From Acridotheres tristis (taxonomy: Eukaryota; Chordata; Aves; Passeriformes; Sturnidae): a stretch of DNA of 64,000 nucleotides. Numbering within the stretch: position 1 is the stretch's first letter; every line of letters begins with the position of its first letter. The position numbers and the translations under genes were made by a program. Location: NCBI GenBank assembly GCA_037013685.1, contig CM072889.1, positions 18,237,976-18,301,975 of the forward strand. Reading direction: 5' to 3'. Shown here piece by piece: positions 14,101 to 27,700 of this stretch. Under the pieces are notes generated by a model. It made no database searches and was not told the origin of the DNA. It saw nothing but the letters and a program-made list of their open reading frames with translations.

Positions 14101-14932
14101 TCATTATTGGTGATTTTGGAACGATGACAGAATAAATTTAAGTCTTGGATATATATATATTTAATCCTAAAGAATTATTTCCCCTACCTTGAGCTCTGGG
14201 TCTATATGTTAGCAAATCTTATAAAATATTGGAAAGACACATAGAATGTGATCTGGATATTCGGGGTTTTTAAATATGAAGATCTACCATCTTGATTGAC
14301 ATTATTGTTACAAGAATTAACATAATTATAGGACTAAGGTACTGCAAGATAATGGGTTGTCACGTGGAAGGGTTTAGACTCAAAGTGTGTAGAGTTATTT
14401 TGTGAAATCTTGTGAAATGTTTATTTTATTGATACTGTTCTCTTATTGTCATTGCTTACAATCACTGCTTACACCATCATCTGCCACAAACTCCTGGAGC
14501 CTCTGGCTGTGTTTTATCCTGAATTAGCAGTTTTATATATTAAAGTAGTAGCTGATTTTTGTTTTGAGCCAACTATCCATACACCTATTAATATTTAATC
14601 TGTGAAAATTGCATTTGGGTGTTAACATTCTATTCAGATAAACGGGGGCTGTTCATGCCTTGGGAGGTGTCTTGCTGTTTCTCTTGGGTTGTGAACAAAC
14701 AAGACAGCCACGAATCTCTGTGCAGGAGAGTTTATCTATGAAAACAGAAGAAATTGAATTTTTTAAAAATTAAAATGTTCAAAATCGTAATGAAGCATAA
14801 CATATAGGAAGTTCTGCAATCCATAAGCTGCTCTTACTGTTTCAGTTCCAAATTCCATTTCCATTAAAAGCTGGTTTTTTTTTTTTTTTCTTGCATCACC
14901 CAAATAATGTTGTGCCATAGGGAAACAGCACT
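11104..14932. other. Intronic DNA, no gene seen
   Basis: This is AT-rich sequence with a short (AT)n run near 12668-12682 and poly-T or poly-A runs near 12240, 13825 and 14876. Open frames are at most about 100 codons and have no recognisable content. Confidence 0.55.
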
Positions 14933-14950
14933 ATTTGCATTAATTTGCAT
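14933..14950. promoter_or_regulatory. Two POU octamers in tandem, one helical turn apart
   Basis: ATTTGCAT occurs at 14933-14940 and again at 14943-14950, so the starts are exactly 10 bases apart. A TTAAT homeodomain-like core lies at the junction. This phasing puts both sites on the same DNA face and is compatible with cooperative POU-factor binding. The motif is seen directly; function is inferred. Confidence 0.35.
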
Positions 14951-17900
14951 TTAGGATTCTGGACTAATCTGGCTTCCACGCAGTGCAATGGAAATCCAAA
15001 CTTTTTCTTTGCTCAGTGTATTCCTCCAAATACTTTCCAGGGACTGAGGTAAAGAAAGTGATATCATCTTGCAGAAATTGCCTTTACAGATTTATAAAGC
15101 TCTCCTCTCTTTGCCCCACAAAACTGAAAATTAATTGTTATTCAATTAGAGGCAATTGTCTTTAATCAATTGGATTTATTATTTGAAGTTCTAAAGGCAA
15201 AGCATGAGAAATCTTTCACCTCAACTTCTAGGGTAGTCAACACTCCTTTTTAAAGCAGAGTAGAAGATATAATGAATGTGAATTACTGATTGATTTGAGA
15301 AAATATGGTGATTATTCCCTTTGCTGTAGAGGAACTGAACAAGCCTATAAATATGTAAATTGTAAAATCTTTTCTATTGTCTATGAAAAAGTTTGATTTT
15401 ATTATTCCCTGACATGTCTACGGTACCCCAGCCTGTTTTTGCATCTAAGCTGTCAAAGATTTCCATAGATTTGAAAATCTGTCCCCTGTTCCCCATATGA
15501 AATGCCACTGTCAGTTTACTCCATGAAAAATGAAGTTTATTTGATGTGGTTGTCATGATCCTTGTATAAGCAATGCACCTATCACTTTTGTCTGCAAAGC
15601 AGGAACTGACACATTTGTAGTCAGATTTTTTTTTTTTCTGCAGTGACTTTTGCAGAGCAAAACTATAGTAATGTGTGCTTTCTTTATTCAGATAATGTAC
15701 AGAATACAGGAGTATGTCACAGTCTAAAGGAGAAGAGGTAAAATAGCAGGATTTATTGTGTGTGGGTCGTTGTAGCTGGAAGCACTGCTGGGAACCAGCT
15801 GTATTCATTGCCTTTTGTTCTTACCCATTGCAAACTTAATTGACAAATAATTAGGATTGCAAACTTTCACCCCTAAGCATCTATGCAGATTTCATTTATT
15901 TCATTTTTTTTTATTTCATTGGGACAAAAGGGTAACACTGACCATTTAATGAACGATTTCTAATGAGAACCCTCCTGAACTGAGTTAGTACTTTTAAGTT
16001 CCTTGTTTTTTCTTTTGGCAATTCCTCTGCATATTACAGGTACATTCAGACTGTAATTTCCCCTTTTTTCCCCCACTGTTGGGATGTTTTTGGCCCTTTC
16101 TGTTGTATTTTAGGATTATCATCTCTATGTTTTCCCAGTAAGCAGCCCCTCCTGTGATAATCCACACACAGGCATTCTCATATGTTCCTACAGAAAGAGA
16201 ATAATTTTATTATGGATTTGGAATATTTGGAAATTATTCTGTTCTTTCTCACCTGCAGGGCTCCATTTGGAGTCCAAACCTGTGCAGGTTTGAAGAGTAA
16301 ATCTCCGTGCTAAAGAATGATAATTTTCCCATTTAAAATCTAGAATGGCCAGTGTTTGTTGGCTAAATGGCTTCTATCTAGCAAGGCCAGTACCTGTGTT
16401 GCAGTAATAATGCTGCCCATGGATGTTTATTTTTGTGCCTTCTATTAAAGAACAGCAAAAGAGTTCGTGGAACACCTTAATTCAGGTGTTTTAGCACGAC
16501 TGAGCTTCACTGAAATATGTCTGGGGCACAGCTGTTAACACTGTCCTTAATTACAGCATGGCCCAACTCACCTGTCACCAGCAAGAAGAAAAACAGGTAT
16601 TTAATGAGCCATACATAGCCAAGAAGCAAATCCCACACTACCAGTGGTTCAGGAATAAACTTCCTAATGGATGTTTACGAGTTATCTCGAATAAAGTGAG
16701 GTTTGGTGTTTTAATTAAATACCTTTCCTTGTTTAGGAAGGCCAATTTAAAATATGAATGTTAAGTTTTGGCCTACTGTTGACCTGCTACATTTTGGTAA
16801 ATCAAGGAATCATTTAAGTGAATATTTTAGTCTGTCAAACTTGCCTGAGCAGGTATAATAAATGGAAGAAGAAATCATTTGTAAGTCTAGCTGGATTATA
16901 TATTATTAATAATAGCCTCCAAGATGTATCAGGCACTGTGCAAAAAATGGAGCACTGGTTGTAATGCCAAAGGATTTAAAAAAAAAACCCCAAAACAGGT
17001 AAATAATCAAGGATGTGACCAGAAACTTGTTTTTTCTTTCACTCATATAACTTCCTCCCATTAAAAAAAAAAATCAAACCCAAAACCAACCAAACAAGCA
17101 AAAAAACCTCCCAAACCCTGTCAGTTTGCCTGTATTTCTTTTCACCTTTTCCAAGTTTATTTTACAGTACAGCTCTCACTCACTGAAACACTTCAGGCCT
17201 AATTTGTTCATCCATATATTTGCACTTATATATTGCATTTGAGTATTTCAGAATCCCTCTGAACAATTCTAAGGTCGAAATTGGTGGTAGGGGAGGACTG
17301 AAAGGAACAAGGTAGTAAAGGAACAAATGACTTGGGGGGGATTCCAGGTGTAGGACAGATGCAGTTCCCATTTGTGGGACCTGAGGGTCTGCTCCCCCTC
17401 CTCCTGCCTGCCAAATTTCCACCTTATTATCTCCCTAAAACCCCTCTATTGCAAAGTGCTGACTCTCCCCTGACTTTTAACCCATTACACATCCCAAGAA
17501 AACAATCCCCAATTTCTTTTTCAACATCCTAGTCCAGTCTTTACTTTTTGTTCATGGAAATCTCCTAATGGAAGGGGTAGGTTTGGTTTCTGAGAGGTGA
17601 TGTGGTAAAGCTGGCATCGTGGAAGATGTGGGGAGAGCATTTTCTAAACTCTTCAAGGGAGGAAGAGCAGAGAAATGGAAAACTGGCCAGTTCAAAATCA
17701 GCACAGAGAGCTTGTTTCTCTCCTGGGACTAATGATTAATCTGCATCACTCATTGCCATATGGTATCCTGAACTGAACATTAATAAGAATAAAATAACAC
17801 TCTACTTGAAATGATTAGTATTTAAATTATGTCAGAGTATTGAAAGGATTACAGATTTTTATGCTTCCTTGCATCAACAGTCTTGTAGTAAAAAGTACAC

Positions 17901-20900
17901 TTTTCACAGGGTAGATTTGTCTCGTGAATGAAGAGTTTTGGGCTCTTTAGTGGAAACGTCACTGTTCAAGACAGGATTTGGGATTAGATGGATGAGTGCT
18001 TTGATCTGTGCTGGCCCTTCCTCTTGGCACTCCCAGACAAGGAGTTCCAGGACTAACATGTGTCGTCTTGAAGATTTTTGATCATCTGGCTGCCACGGGA
18101 GATGGAGGGCTGCTCCAGGATCTGACAGGGCGCTGGGATGTGTTGAGATTTGCCGTCAAGCTTTAGGCAGCAGTGAGCGTTTAGTGACAAATTACCACCC
18201 ACTCAGGAGCAGTGCTAGCAAAGGGAATGAATGCTAAGGAGCCTTCACTCTGCTGTGGGAACCTGGGCTGCTCTAATTAAGGGGCTACCAGAAAATCTAG
18301 CAAAGTTTATTTTATAATCTACTAAATCTCGTGCCTTTTTTTTATCCCCCCTCTCACCTAGAGTCAGCAAAATGTGCCCTTATTTAGCCTGGAGAAGGTT
18401 TGAGGGAGGAATAAGCAGATGTCTGAAGTGATTCCCCAAATGCCCCCATTTTGCATCTATTCAAAAACGTTGCTATTATTGTTAATGAAGGTCAGCACGC
18501 CTTTGGCAAGTCGATAATGGTGGGAACTGGGCTCTTAATTTTGGTGAAAATACTATCTTGAATTAGTAGATACTTGAAGAACTGCACAATAGATTAGTAG
18601 TGAAACAATAGGGTCATGTTATCTGATCTAGAAGTGAGAGATTTTATTTTAATTAACCGGAAGAAATACTGACAGTGCCTGCATGTAAACTCTCTTTTTC
18701 ACTCCTTTTTTACTCAAAACACTCCATAATCCCCTCTTTTAGGACACCTTCACAGCACATATGGTGTGTAAAATCTCCAGTCCTTGGAGCCCTGTGATTC
18801 AATACGGGAGTTAATAGTTCCTAACTGTGGCCATCCCGGCTCAGGGTTGTGAAGTTGAAGTTTAAACAGCTCCCTCTGTATAAATTTAGTTTATTTAATG
18901 CTGACTTGAAAAATTTAACTCAAAAAGTCAGCTCTTAGTATGTGGTTGCTTGAATCCGTTAAAAACACTTTGTATTTTTGGGAAGTGAAGTTTGGATCAG
19001 AGTTGTTGTGGATCAGGACATGGCAGAGAAGAACAGCTTACCTTGGACCCAGAGGGCTGCAGGGAGATCTACAAATGTTTGGACACATTCTCCATCAACA
19101 GATGCTGAACCAGAAACTCATTTTTAAAACTGCCATTCATGTTAGAACACCCTGGGTGTGTCAGCATCTATAACCCCACTAAAAGTATCTCTTGCAGTTA
19201 GTGATGACAAGTGAAGATTTTTATGGGGTGGAGGAGAATGATGTAGTCAGTCTGTGGTTCACATTTCAAAAATTGAGTAGAAAAAGCTGATTTTGGCTCA
19301 CTTGCCTCCATATGAGAGATTCCACTGAGCTCTGGTCTGGTGTGTGCATCACTGGCTATGCCTACACTGAGGAGGTTTGTTGGTTTTTTTATTATTATTT
19401 AGAAGTTGTTTCTTTGTTTTAATCAAGTCGTGGGCGTGATCTTGTGCCTGTTTAACACAGAATTTAACCACATGCCTCTGACCCCCAGTTTGTAGGGTTG
19501 TGCAGCCCACAAAGCCCCCACAGCTGAGCTTTCCTGGGCAGGAAAATAAATAATAATAAATTCCTGTCCCATAAATGCTCACATCCAACCCCATGAGTGT
19601 AATCCCTAATCCCTCCCGCTTTGCATTCCATGGGACCTATCCAACCCTCATTAGAGAGCCTTAATGAAGATTTGGGAACTTTTTTTTGTTTGTTTTTAAC
19701 CAGGGTTTTTAAGCAGGAAACACAAAGCTGTTCCGTTCCTGAGAGTAACACAACTCACCCAGTGCACTTCCAAAACATTCCTTTTCAGAGATTCAGAGAG
19801 AAGTGCAAATGTATTTTTGGAGCAGGACAGTAGGGAGTGTGAAACACGCAGATGGTGCTCGAGGGTGGTTCTGAAAGCCCATTTCGAAGGCTGAGCTGGG
19901 AGTGATGCCTGGTGTGTTTGCTCATGGAGCAGCCCCAGATTTCATCTCGGGAAATGGAGATCTTCTGTCCCCAGTCCAAGAGAGATTGTGGAAATGAGTG
20001 AGCACGTGTGGACAGCAAGCTCAGAGCGACATCCAAGGGTGAGCCCTGCTGACAGAATTAGCAACTCTTTGCTTCAGCCTTACACAAATGGCAATGTGAC
20101 TGAGCTGACCCAGGAAGTTTCGTGCTTTTCTCTTTGTTTAATTCAACAAAGCACTTCCACTGACTTTCAGGAGATTTTTGGATTGAACTCTCGGGCAAAC
20201 AGTGAAATAATTGTGACTATTATAGGAGCTAAGGTTAAAAAGCTTTTAATTTTATATTACTTCCCAAACACTCGGGGGCTCGGATTCAATAAAAATACCA
20301 GAGCTTTTGAGTTTTGTTGTTGATCTCATTGTATTAAATGATGCATTAATTTAATAAGGGCTCTATTGAAAGATGATCCTCACCAATGTATGTTTAACAG
20401 TGAAGCTTTATCTCCCCATGTTGTTTAAGTGGTGTATAAATACATAATTTAAACCCCCCTTTTAATTGAGGATGGTTATAAAAGATGCAGAATTAGAATG
20501 CACAACTTTCACCTTTTATTTTCCAGTGTCTGAAGAGGGGCTGAGCACTGCCTGGCTTTGTCTGGCCCAGCAGCTGCCCCAGAATATTCTTCTGGAGTGG
20601 CAGAGCAGAGATAGGAGTGGAGGCGAGATGAGATGGCAGCATTATTGCTGAAGTGCAGTCAGATTGTGGTTTTATTTTGTGTTCCCGTTGGCAAATCAGA
20701 GTTTGATTGTTTAAATGCACCTGGGGTTGAGGAGGCTTGAAGCTAGGGAACATTATAAGAAGTACATAAATCTAAAAGAAAAATCCTTCTTTTTGTTTTA
20801 AAAAAAAAGAAAAAAAGGAAAAAAAGAGCTTTTAAGTATTGCAAAGAAGAGCACTTCTTACTTCTTTCAAATATGCAGGGAACATAGCATGGTCCATGGA

Positions 20901-21690
20901 TCTCTTCAAAAGTGCTTTGTCATTAAAGGCTTGAATGTAATAATAGATTTCAGAATTATTCAGTAACATGATATTCAAACATATAGGCTGCTCTAGTATT
21001 TCAAAGGGAAAAGCGAGCATCAGTGGAGGATTCTATTTTAATTCTTTTCTGCTTAAAAAGTTTCTTAAATAAAGCTGCAAAAAATTCTCTACAATACTTA
21101 AAGCAAACAGCTATTAAAAAAAAATCTTAATTTCAGTATCTGGAAAGGAGTTCACATATAACCCTAAAAGAAGTTAATTAACTTTTGTTTTATTTGCATC
21201 CAAGATACTCCAATATTTGATATAAAAGTTCAGTTCCACTATGTGTTACTTTTTGGGTCCTTATGGAGGTAAATATCTTAAACATGATAAAAACCTAAGT
21301 GTGTGCATTAACTCATAATGCAGATTTAGTCTTTCAATATCTGCAGAATCTCCAGTTAACTAATGTCTTGATATAAATAGGATTGAGCTGCTTGGTGTTC
21401 CACAATTAATTTCTACTCTTACCACTATTTATTTTACAAGTGGGTAAATTAAAATTACTGCATTGCTCATAATTGCATTGTTCTCACTGATTTCTTTCAC
21501 ACTTGAGGCAAGTATCCCAAAGGGAGAATTTTCACCTGAGGGAAAACCCTGTGGGCATTGGTGAGGATACATTTAAATCACTGTGTGTGGGTGTGCAGAA
21601 TTCCAGGAGAACAGGAAATGAACATTTCAATCATTTGCAGGGCATTTCCAGTTCTCCTCTGCTGGTTCACAGAGCTCCCACTTAGGGCAG
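14951..21690. other. Intronic DNA, no gene seen
   Basis: This is AT-rich unique sequence with simple runs (poly-T near 15628, an A/C-rich strand near 17060-17120, poly-A near 20799-20826). The longest open frame (144 codons, minus strand, 15374-15808) contains a poly-Lys stretch read from a T-run and resembles nothing I know. Octamer-like and TAATTA motifs are scattered, as expected for this base composition. Confidence 0.55.
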
Positions 21691-21784
21691 GCTGGGCCAC
21701 TAAAAACTCCTGCTGGGCTACTAAAACTCCTGCTGGGCCACTAAAAACTCCTGCTGGGCCACTAAAAACTCCTGCTGGGCCACT
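21691..21784. repeat. 21-bp minisatellite, about 4.5 copies
   Basis: The unit ccactaaaaactcctgctgg (plus one g) repeats head to tail. One copy has lost an A and carries C-to-T, giving a 20-base unit. Because 21 is a multiple of three, open frames through it read as a repeated peptide, but nothing else supports coding. Confidence 0.85.
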
Positions 21785-24700
21785 GCCAGCCTGGTTTTTT
21801 GGCATGGGGATATTTCAGTGCTATAAATACAATAGACAATGTGGCCCATTTCTAAAATCTTGGACTAATAGGACAGAGTGTGCAGAAATGGAGTGCTTGC
21901 CTTGTACTGATCTTTTCCAAAAGTCTCAAAACTTCTGGGTCTTCTGTTGATCATTTCCACCTTATTAACACCAATAAATTTCTTTGCAGTCACAAGCAAG
22001 AATTTGCAGCAGAGTAACCCATGCATGGACAAATTTAGGTGCAGCAGCAAGCTGACCTTGGTCTGGGATAATTAGCAGTTTTTCAATGGAGATGTGTAGG
22101 CAGGCTGACACTTTTCCAAGTAAAAAAAAAAAAAGTTTTTGCACTTTAAGCTTTTGTTTGTCTACATCAGATCTCTGGCAAATATATCTGTGGACACTCT
22201 TCTCTGTGGATGCATTAGAGGGGAGATGGGGCACCTTATGCAGAATATTTTGCATCAGCCTTATTTTTTATTCACTTTCTTGGCAACCTCCTGAGGAAAC
22301 AAGACATATCCAAATTAAAACAGCAGCAAGGAAAAATCAGTTACTGAGGTGAAGTCGAGAAAAGCAAAAGTGACAGCAGTTATATGAAGAAGCGCTGGCT
22401 CTTGAAGTTAAGCTGCTCTGTCACATACCATCAATTGGACTATTATCTGGCACAGGAGGACTGTAATAAATTGTCAGATTTTCTTCTTAGCTGAAATGAT
22501 GGGATGGAAATTGTGCTGTGTATTTTTGGACAGGCATTGGGGAGGGGGGGGAATCCAGCATGTAGCAGATTTCCTCACATGCCAGACCTGCCATGATGCA
22601 CAAACCCAATTTCCTGAACGTAGCTCTTAGAAATCTTGTATGGTGAAAGCTAAAATGGTTAAAAAAAGAAATCCCAGCTCTTCTCTGGGAAAACAAGGTC
22701 AAGGAGAAGAAAAGCCACTAATGAGACACAAACTATTTATATATACATGTATGTTTAAAACATTTTAAATGTTGTTTCAGTTTTCTATTTTTCTCCTTGC
22801 CAGACAAAGTAATGACAAATGCAAACTTTTCTATAACACTGTCTGGTTCTGTAGTATTTTCATTCAAAGTAAACTTTTACAGAATTGTGGTATCAGAATG
22901 TTGGTTATTGAATATCTGAATCTGATGTCATTGCCATTGTGTGGGGCAGGATATGGAAATAATTTGGGGGTTTATACAATGTGAGTTGGACTCTCTGTGA
23001 CTGAGAAGCAGCTGATATTATGTAATGATGGACAGTAGATAAAAATCCTCTTTCAAAATGTTTTGTGTTCTCAAGAGAGAAACCTCTTCAGTAGAATTAT
23101 TATATTATTAATATGTATATCTGTATTTATATGTGTAATAACAGGCTACTGATACCCACTTTAAAAGCCTTAGCTGGATAATGTAATTTATGCAGTCAAA
23201 TTTGAATTATTTTGTACGGCCAGCATGATAACTCATGCTAGGACTTCAAGGACCTTGAAGAGTATTAAATTTTTCTAAAATATTTATAATATTGTAAAGA
23301 ACAAGTTCATATTTGACAGAATAAGACATCAACAGAAACACTCAGTGATGGGCTGAAATTCTGAGTGAGTGACTTTAGGAGCCATTAGGGCTGCCAGCTT
23401 TGTTCCTCTACTTCCTTATGGCCATTAGCTGGGAATTCACCTTTCCCTCCATTTTCCAGTCAGTTGCAGCTGTAGTTTAGTTGTGTAAAAACTCATTTTG
23501 GAGCCTTTTCCAAGGGCTTGGGGAGGGCCAGACAATGAATCAAATGTGAAAACACATTTACTGCCTTCAGCTTGGTGAGCCACTCCGTGTGGAAGGTTCA
23601 AGCTGTGAATTACAGCAAAGACTCAGATCTCAGTGTCTTTTATTAAATGTTCTGTGTAGTTAATATTTCCTTTATTAGATAGGGCTATAATGTGCATATT
23701 TTACTTAGACCTTCCTTCTTGGCAAAAGAGGAATATCAGAAGATATAAAAAGGGTGCATTGATTTTTTTGTTGATTTTTTTAATTGGTTCAAAGGTCTTG
23801 GCAGTAGGTTCTGAAATAAGTTTCTTGCCATGAGAAAATGGAAATTTCACCTACTGAAGTCCATAAAAATTTGTACAAGCCAAGTAAGAAAGAGTGGAAC
23901 AACAAGACAGTACCAGAAACCAGTGGAAAACATATCCTGGACTGGTTAATCAGAAATATGAAAACTATAAAAGAATCAGCAACTCTGACAGAAGCAGAAA
24001 GCAGAGTTGAGAATCGTATGGCAGTGAAAAATTGATTATTTCCTTGCATTATTCCACTGCCATTAGAATCTCAGCCAAAAATGGAGGTGCCAGAGCATGT
24101 CAGAGGAGTGTAAAAAAATCTTCAAGCACAAATTTTATAGATCTCTGAATTCTGAAGGAACACACAAACACGAGCAAGCTGCTAACAAAAGATGTTTGCA
24201 TCTAAATAAATGGTGGAAGGAAGAAGGTAGCAGCTGCTGCATCAAGTTTGTACAAAATTCTAGAAATTATCATTTCAAAATGACAAAACATGTTTGCAAA
24301 ATGTTTCAAAAGTATCTAAAACCTTCTCAAATTATTTTAGAAAAGAATTCTAAAAAAACGATTTTATACCTGCATAGCCTCTCTAATGGGATATTTTTCC
24401 ATCCCAGCTCTGTAGGATTTCCTCTTTGTTGATTGAATAACAGATACACTGCACCTTGTTCAAATAATTCCTTGGAATATTAAAAGATTAAAGTCTCTGG
24501 CAGATTAATAGAAAAGGAGTTGTCATAAATTGCCAGGTAAATTATTGCTTTGGATTAGAAACTTGATAAGAAACTAAAGCCAGGGTAAGAAGAAGTAAAC
24601 AATTTAGAACAGTGTTGCCTCAAGGTTCCACTCTGGTACAATAATAACAAAGAGGAAAAAAAAAAGGCTTAAAGTTACAAACTGATTGATGACACATGAG

Positions 24701-27700
24701 AAAATACATTAGTAAATGTCAGAGAGGTCCAAGGATTTACAAAGATTTGATCTCAGCTGAGAAACTTTGGTTTCACCTTTCTGTGCTAACAGATGTTCTA
24801 ATTGTTTGTGCATAGTTCAGCCTGTAAAGAATTGGGGCAACCTGTGTTTGAAATACTCCTAAAGATTGTAAATACATGTTGTTACATTTTATGGGTTTTT
24901 TTTGTTGTTTTTTTACCGTGGGTAAATAAGGTTTTAGAGGATTATGAACACAGTTTTGTTATTTGAGTGCAGAATTTCTTAGTGTCACACCAAACCTCAT
25001 TATCCAACCGCAACCAAATATTTCTTTAATTTCAGAAACCCATGGATCGTTCTACGAGCTGTTGATATTACAATTGATTTTTTTGGGTGCTTTTGGTGTG
25101 GGTATATATCTTCATTCAGTGCCTAAAGCAGTGGGCGACAAATCTTTACAAGCCTTTGCAAATCTCCCCAGCCACGAAACAGATTTCACGAACCATCTGC
25201 TGTGTGAAGGACACATGAGAGGAGTTCCCCCATCCCTCCAAAGCATCAGCACATCCATGCAAATCCCAAATCCCAATTCTCCCCCCTGCACTTGTGCGAG
25301 TGATGGAGTGCAGTGCCTGCACACTTCACTGAATCCTCTCCGAGCTCTGCAGCCTCGGCCACAGCAGCACCAGATCTGCAGAGAACACCGAAAATTCGGT
25401 GCCCACTGAGGTGTTCAACATTTGCATTTCCAGCAGAGGTAGTCAGCTCCTTAATGTGGATAATTACGCTGAGAATTAATTTTATCCAAAGGCCCGCTAA
25501 GGGTATAACAAAATTTTAGAAAGCAGCTACAACTTCTGGAGAAGGGTAAACTCGTGACATTCAATGCTGAATTAATAGCAGTTCCTCAAAAATTAATCCC
25601 TTATTTGTCACACTTGAAGTTACTGTACCGAAAGTCTATTTGAAGAATGAGACAAAAAAAAACAAAGTAAAAAATGAAAATGCATGAGTAATGAGTTCGG
25701 GGGGTGTGTATTGTTTCTTTTCTTGTTTGTGTTGCTGATTGAACCAAGCAATTTAGCCTACTTAAATCAAGTGTAAAGACTTTTCATCCAAATTGATTAC
25801 AGTGACTTGTGTACACCTGGAGAAATGTTTCAGGCAGCAGAACCTGGTGGTGCATCAGCTTCTGGAGATTGTGAACTTGCTGTGGGTTTTTATTTGTTTC
25901 ATCCTAGCAAGATGATCCTGACTTCAAAGGCCTAGCACATGGAAAGATTTCTTGACAATCAGTGTTTATTACTGTTAGTGTAAATTCTTCCCGAGTATTA
26001 AGTGTCAATGGAAAAGTAGTAATCAGCAAAATTAAAAAAAAAATATATATGTGCTGTACATCATAATCAGTAAAACACAGAAGCTGCCTGGAGACAATTC
26101 AGATCTTTAGTAGCAGAATTGCAGGGAGCCTTCACTACATCACTGCTACAACCCTGAACAGAGGCCAAGCAGCCCTGCAGTAGATTTTAGCATTAATTTA
26201 GGTGTATTTATTATATTCTGCTTTGATATTCATGTGCATATTCCATTCAGTATAGAGCATTTAAAGCATTCCATTCCAAAAGTTGCCCTGACAGCCCAGA
26301 CATCTCCACTTCCATATGACAGGAAATCCAACCCTGAGCTTTGTGCTGGGGAGTCTGTGCTATTAAAATATGTACTTGGAGTGCACTTTGATTCAGGGAA
26401 GTTTTTTGCAGATATATCAGTTCGGTTGCTTTACTCAGAACTTTTATTTTGGAGGAAAATAGCTCCTTGTTTAAAAGAAATAAGGAAGGTGCCTCCTGTG
26501 TAAAACTGTCTCTTTACTCTCTTCTAGGACTTTTATCTTTTTTGTTGAGTAGTGAAGTAAGTTTAAAAGAAATTAAATTCCGTATCTGGAATGCCTGGGT
26601 TTACTGCAGATTGAATTGGGAAGTTTCCCTGTTTGAAGAAGTTTTCTCTTTTATTCACCTCTTGCAGCTCAGAGCTCTCTCCATCGTGTCATAAAAGAAA
26701 ACAAGTAGGTAACAGCATGAAGTAAAAGAAGCAGATTTTTATAAGTGTTAGCTGGGGGGCTTTCTTGTCCTTCAATGTTGATTTGTACTAAATGCCATCG
26801 GCGTAATTCTGTTCATTCTTGGGAAGTGATTCACTAAACTGCAGTATAAAACTTGGCTTATCACCTTAAAGACAATCTTAGTCATTCTGGAAATCTCATA
26901 AGGCAGTCTCCCAGGAAATGTTCCTTTCATTTGCTTACTCTGGTTGAGTTCCTCTTATCGTGCTACCCAAAGGCAGCTTGCTTGGTTTTATTCATTCTTG
27001 CTCTGCTCTTCTCCTAAATAAGCCTCAAAGAGGCTACAGTGCCTCCAGTCTGACGTTGTAAACTGTATTTTTAAATGGTAACAAAGAATGGGGGTTAAAA
27101 AGTTTATGCTCTAGTCCAAATTTTAAATCAATGCCTATTTGTCCCAAATCAATGTTTTGTTAGCTGCAGATTAAAAGGAAAAAGTCGTTTTTCATTCCAA
27201 GATAAAGTAATCCAGGAATCGTTTCAAGATTCGTTAAATCAGCTGTGTCAGTTAAACTTTACAGCAGGCTGTTACTTCTTCAAATAGAGAGCGTGGAATT
27301 GAAAATAAATAAGAGTTGTATATAATATATAGTTCTGGAAGCGAATTCAGGACAATCCCCATTTGCAGTATGAGTTGATAGTGACAATGTCCTGAGCTTC
27401 CACCAGTTGTCCTGCTTGAGTATGGTCTTAGTTTATAAAGATTTGAAGTCCAAAGCCAGGAAAACACCAGAAAAATTAGAGAAATAGCAGATTAATCTCT
27501 CCTTGGCTGTGTAAACATAATTCTGTATATTGAATTGAGGGGTTGCTAATCCCTTACAATCATGTTTCTTCCAATTAAGTTGCAAGGCTTTAAATACTTT
27601 CAGTCACAGGAGGCTGAAGAAGCAACTGCAATGTCAGGAAGGAAAGGAGGGTGGTAATCCTAAATGAAAATAATTTTATTAGGAGAGAAAGCGAGCAGCA

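Noticed and set aside
24963..25409. Open frame of 148 codons on the + strand
   Set aside because: No domain, signal or conserved motif recognisable; within the range expected for 57 kb of non-coding DNA.
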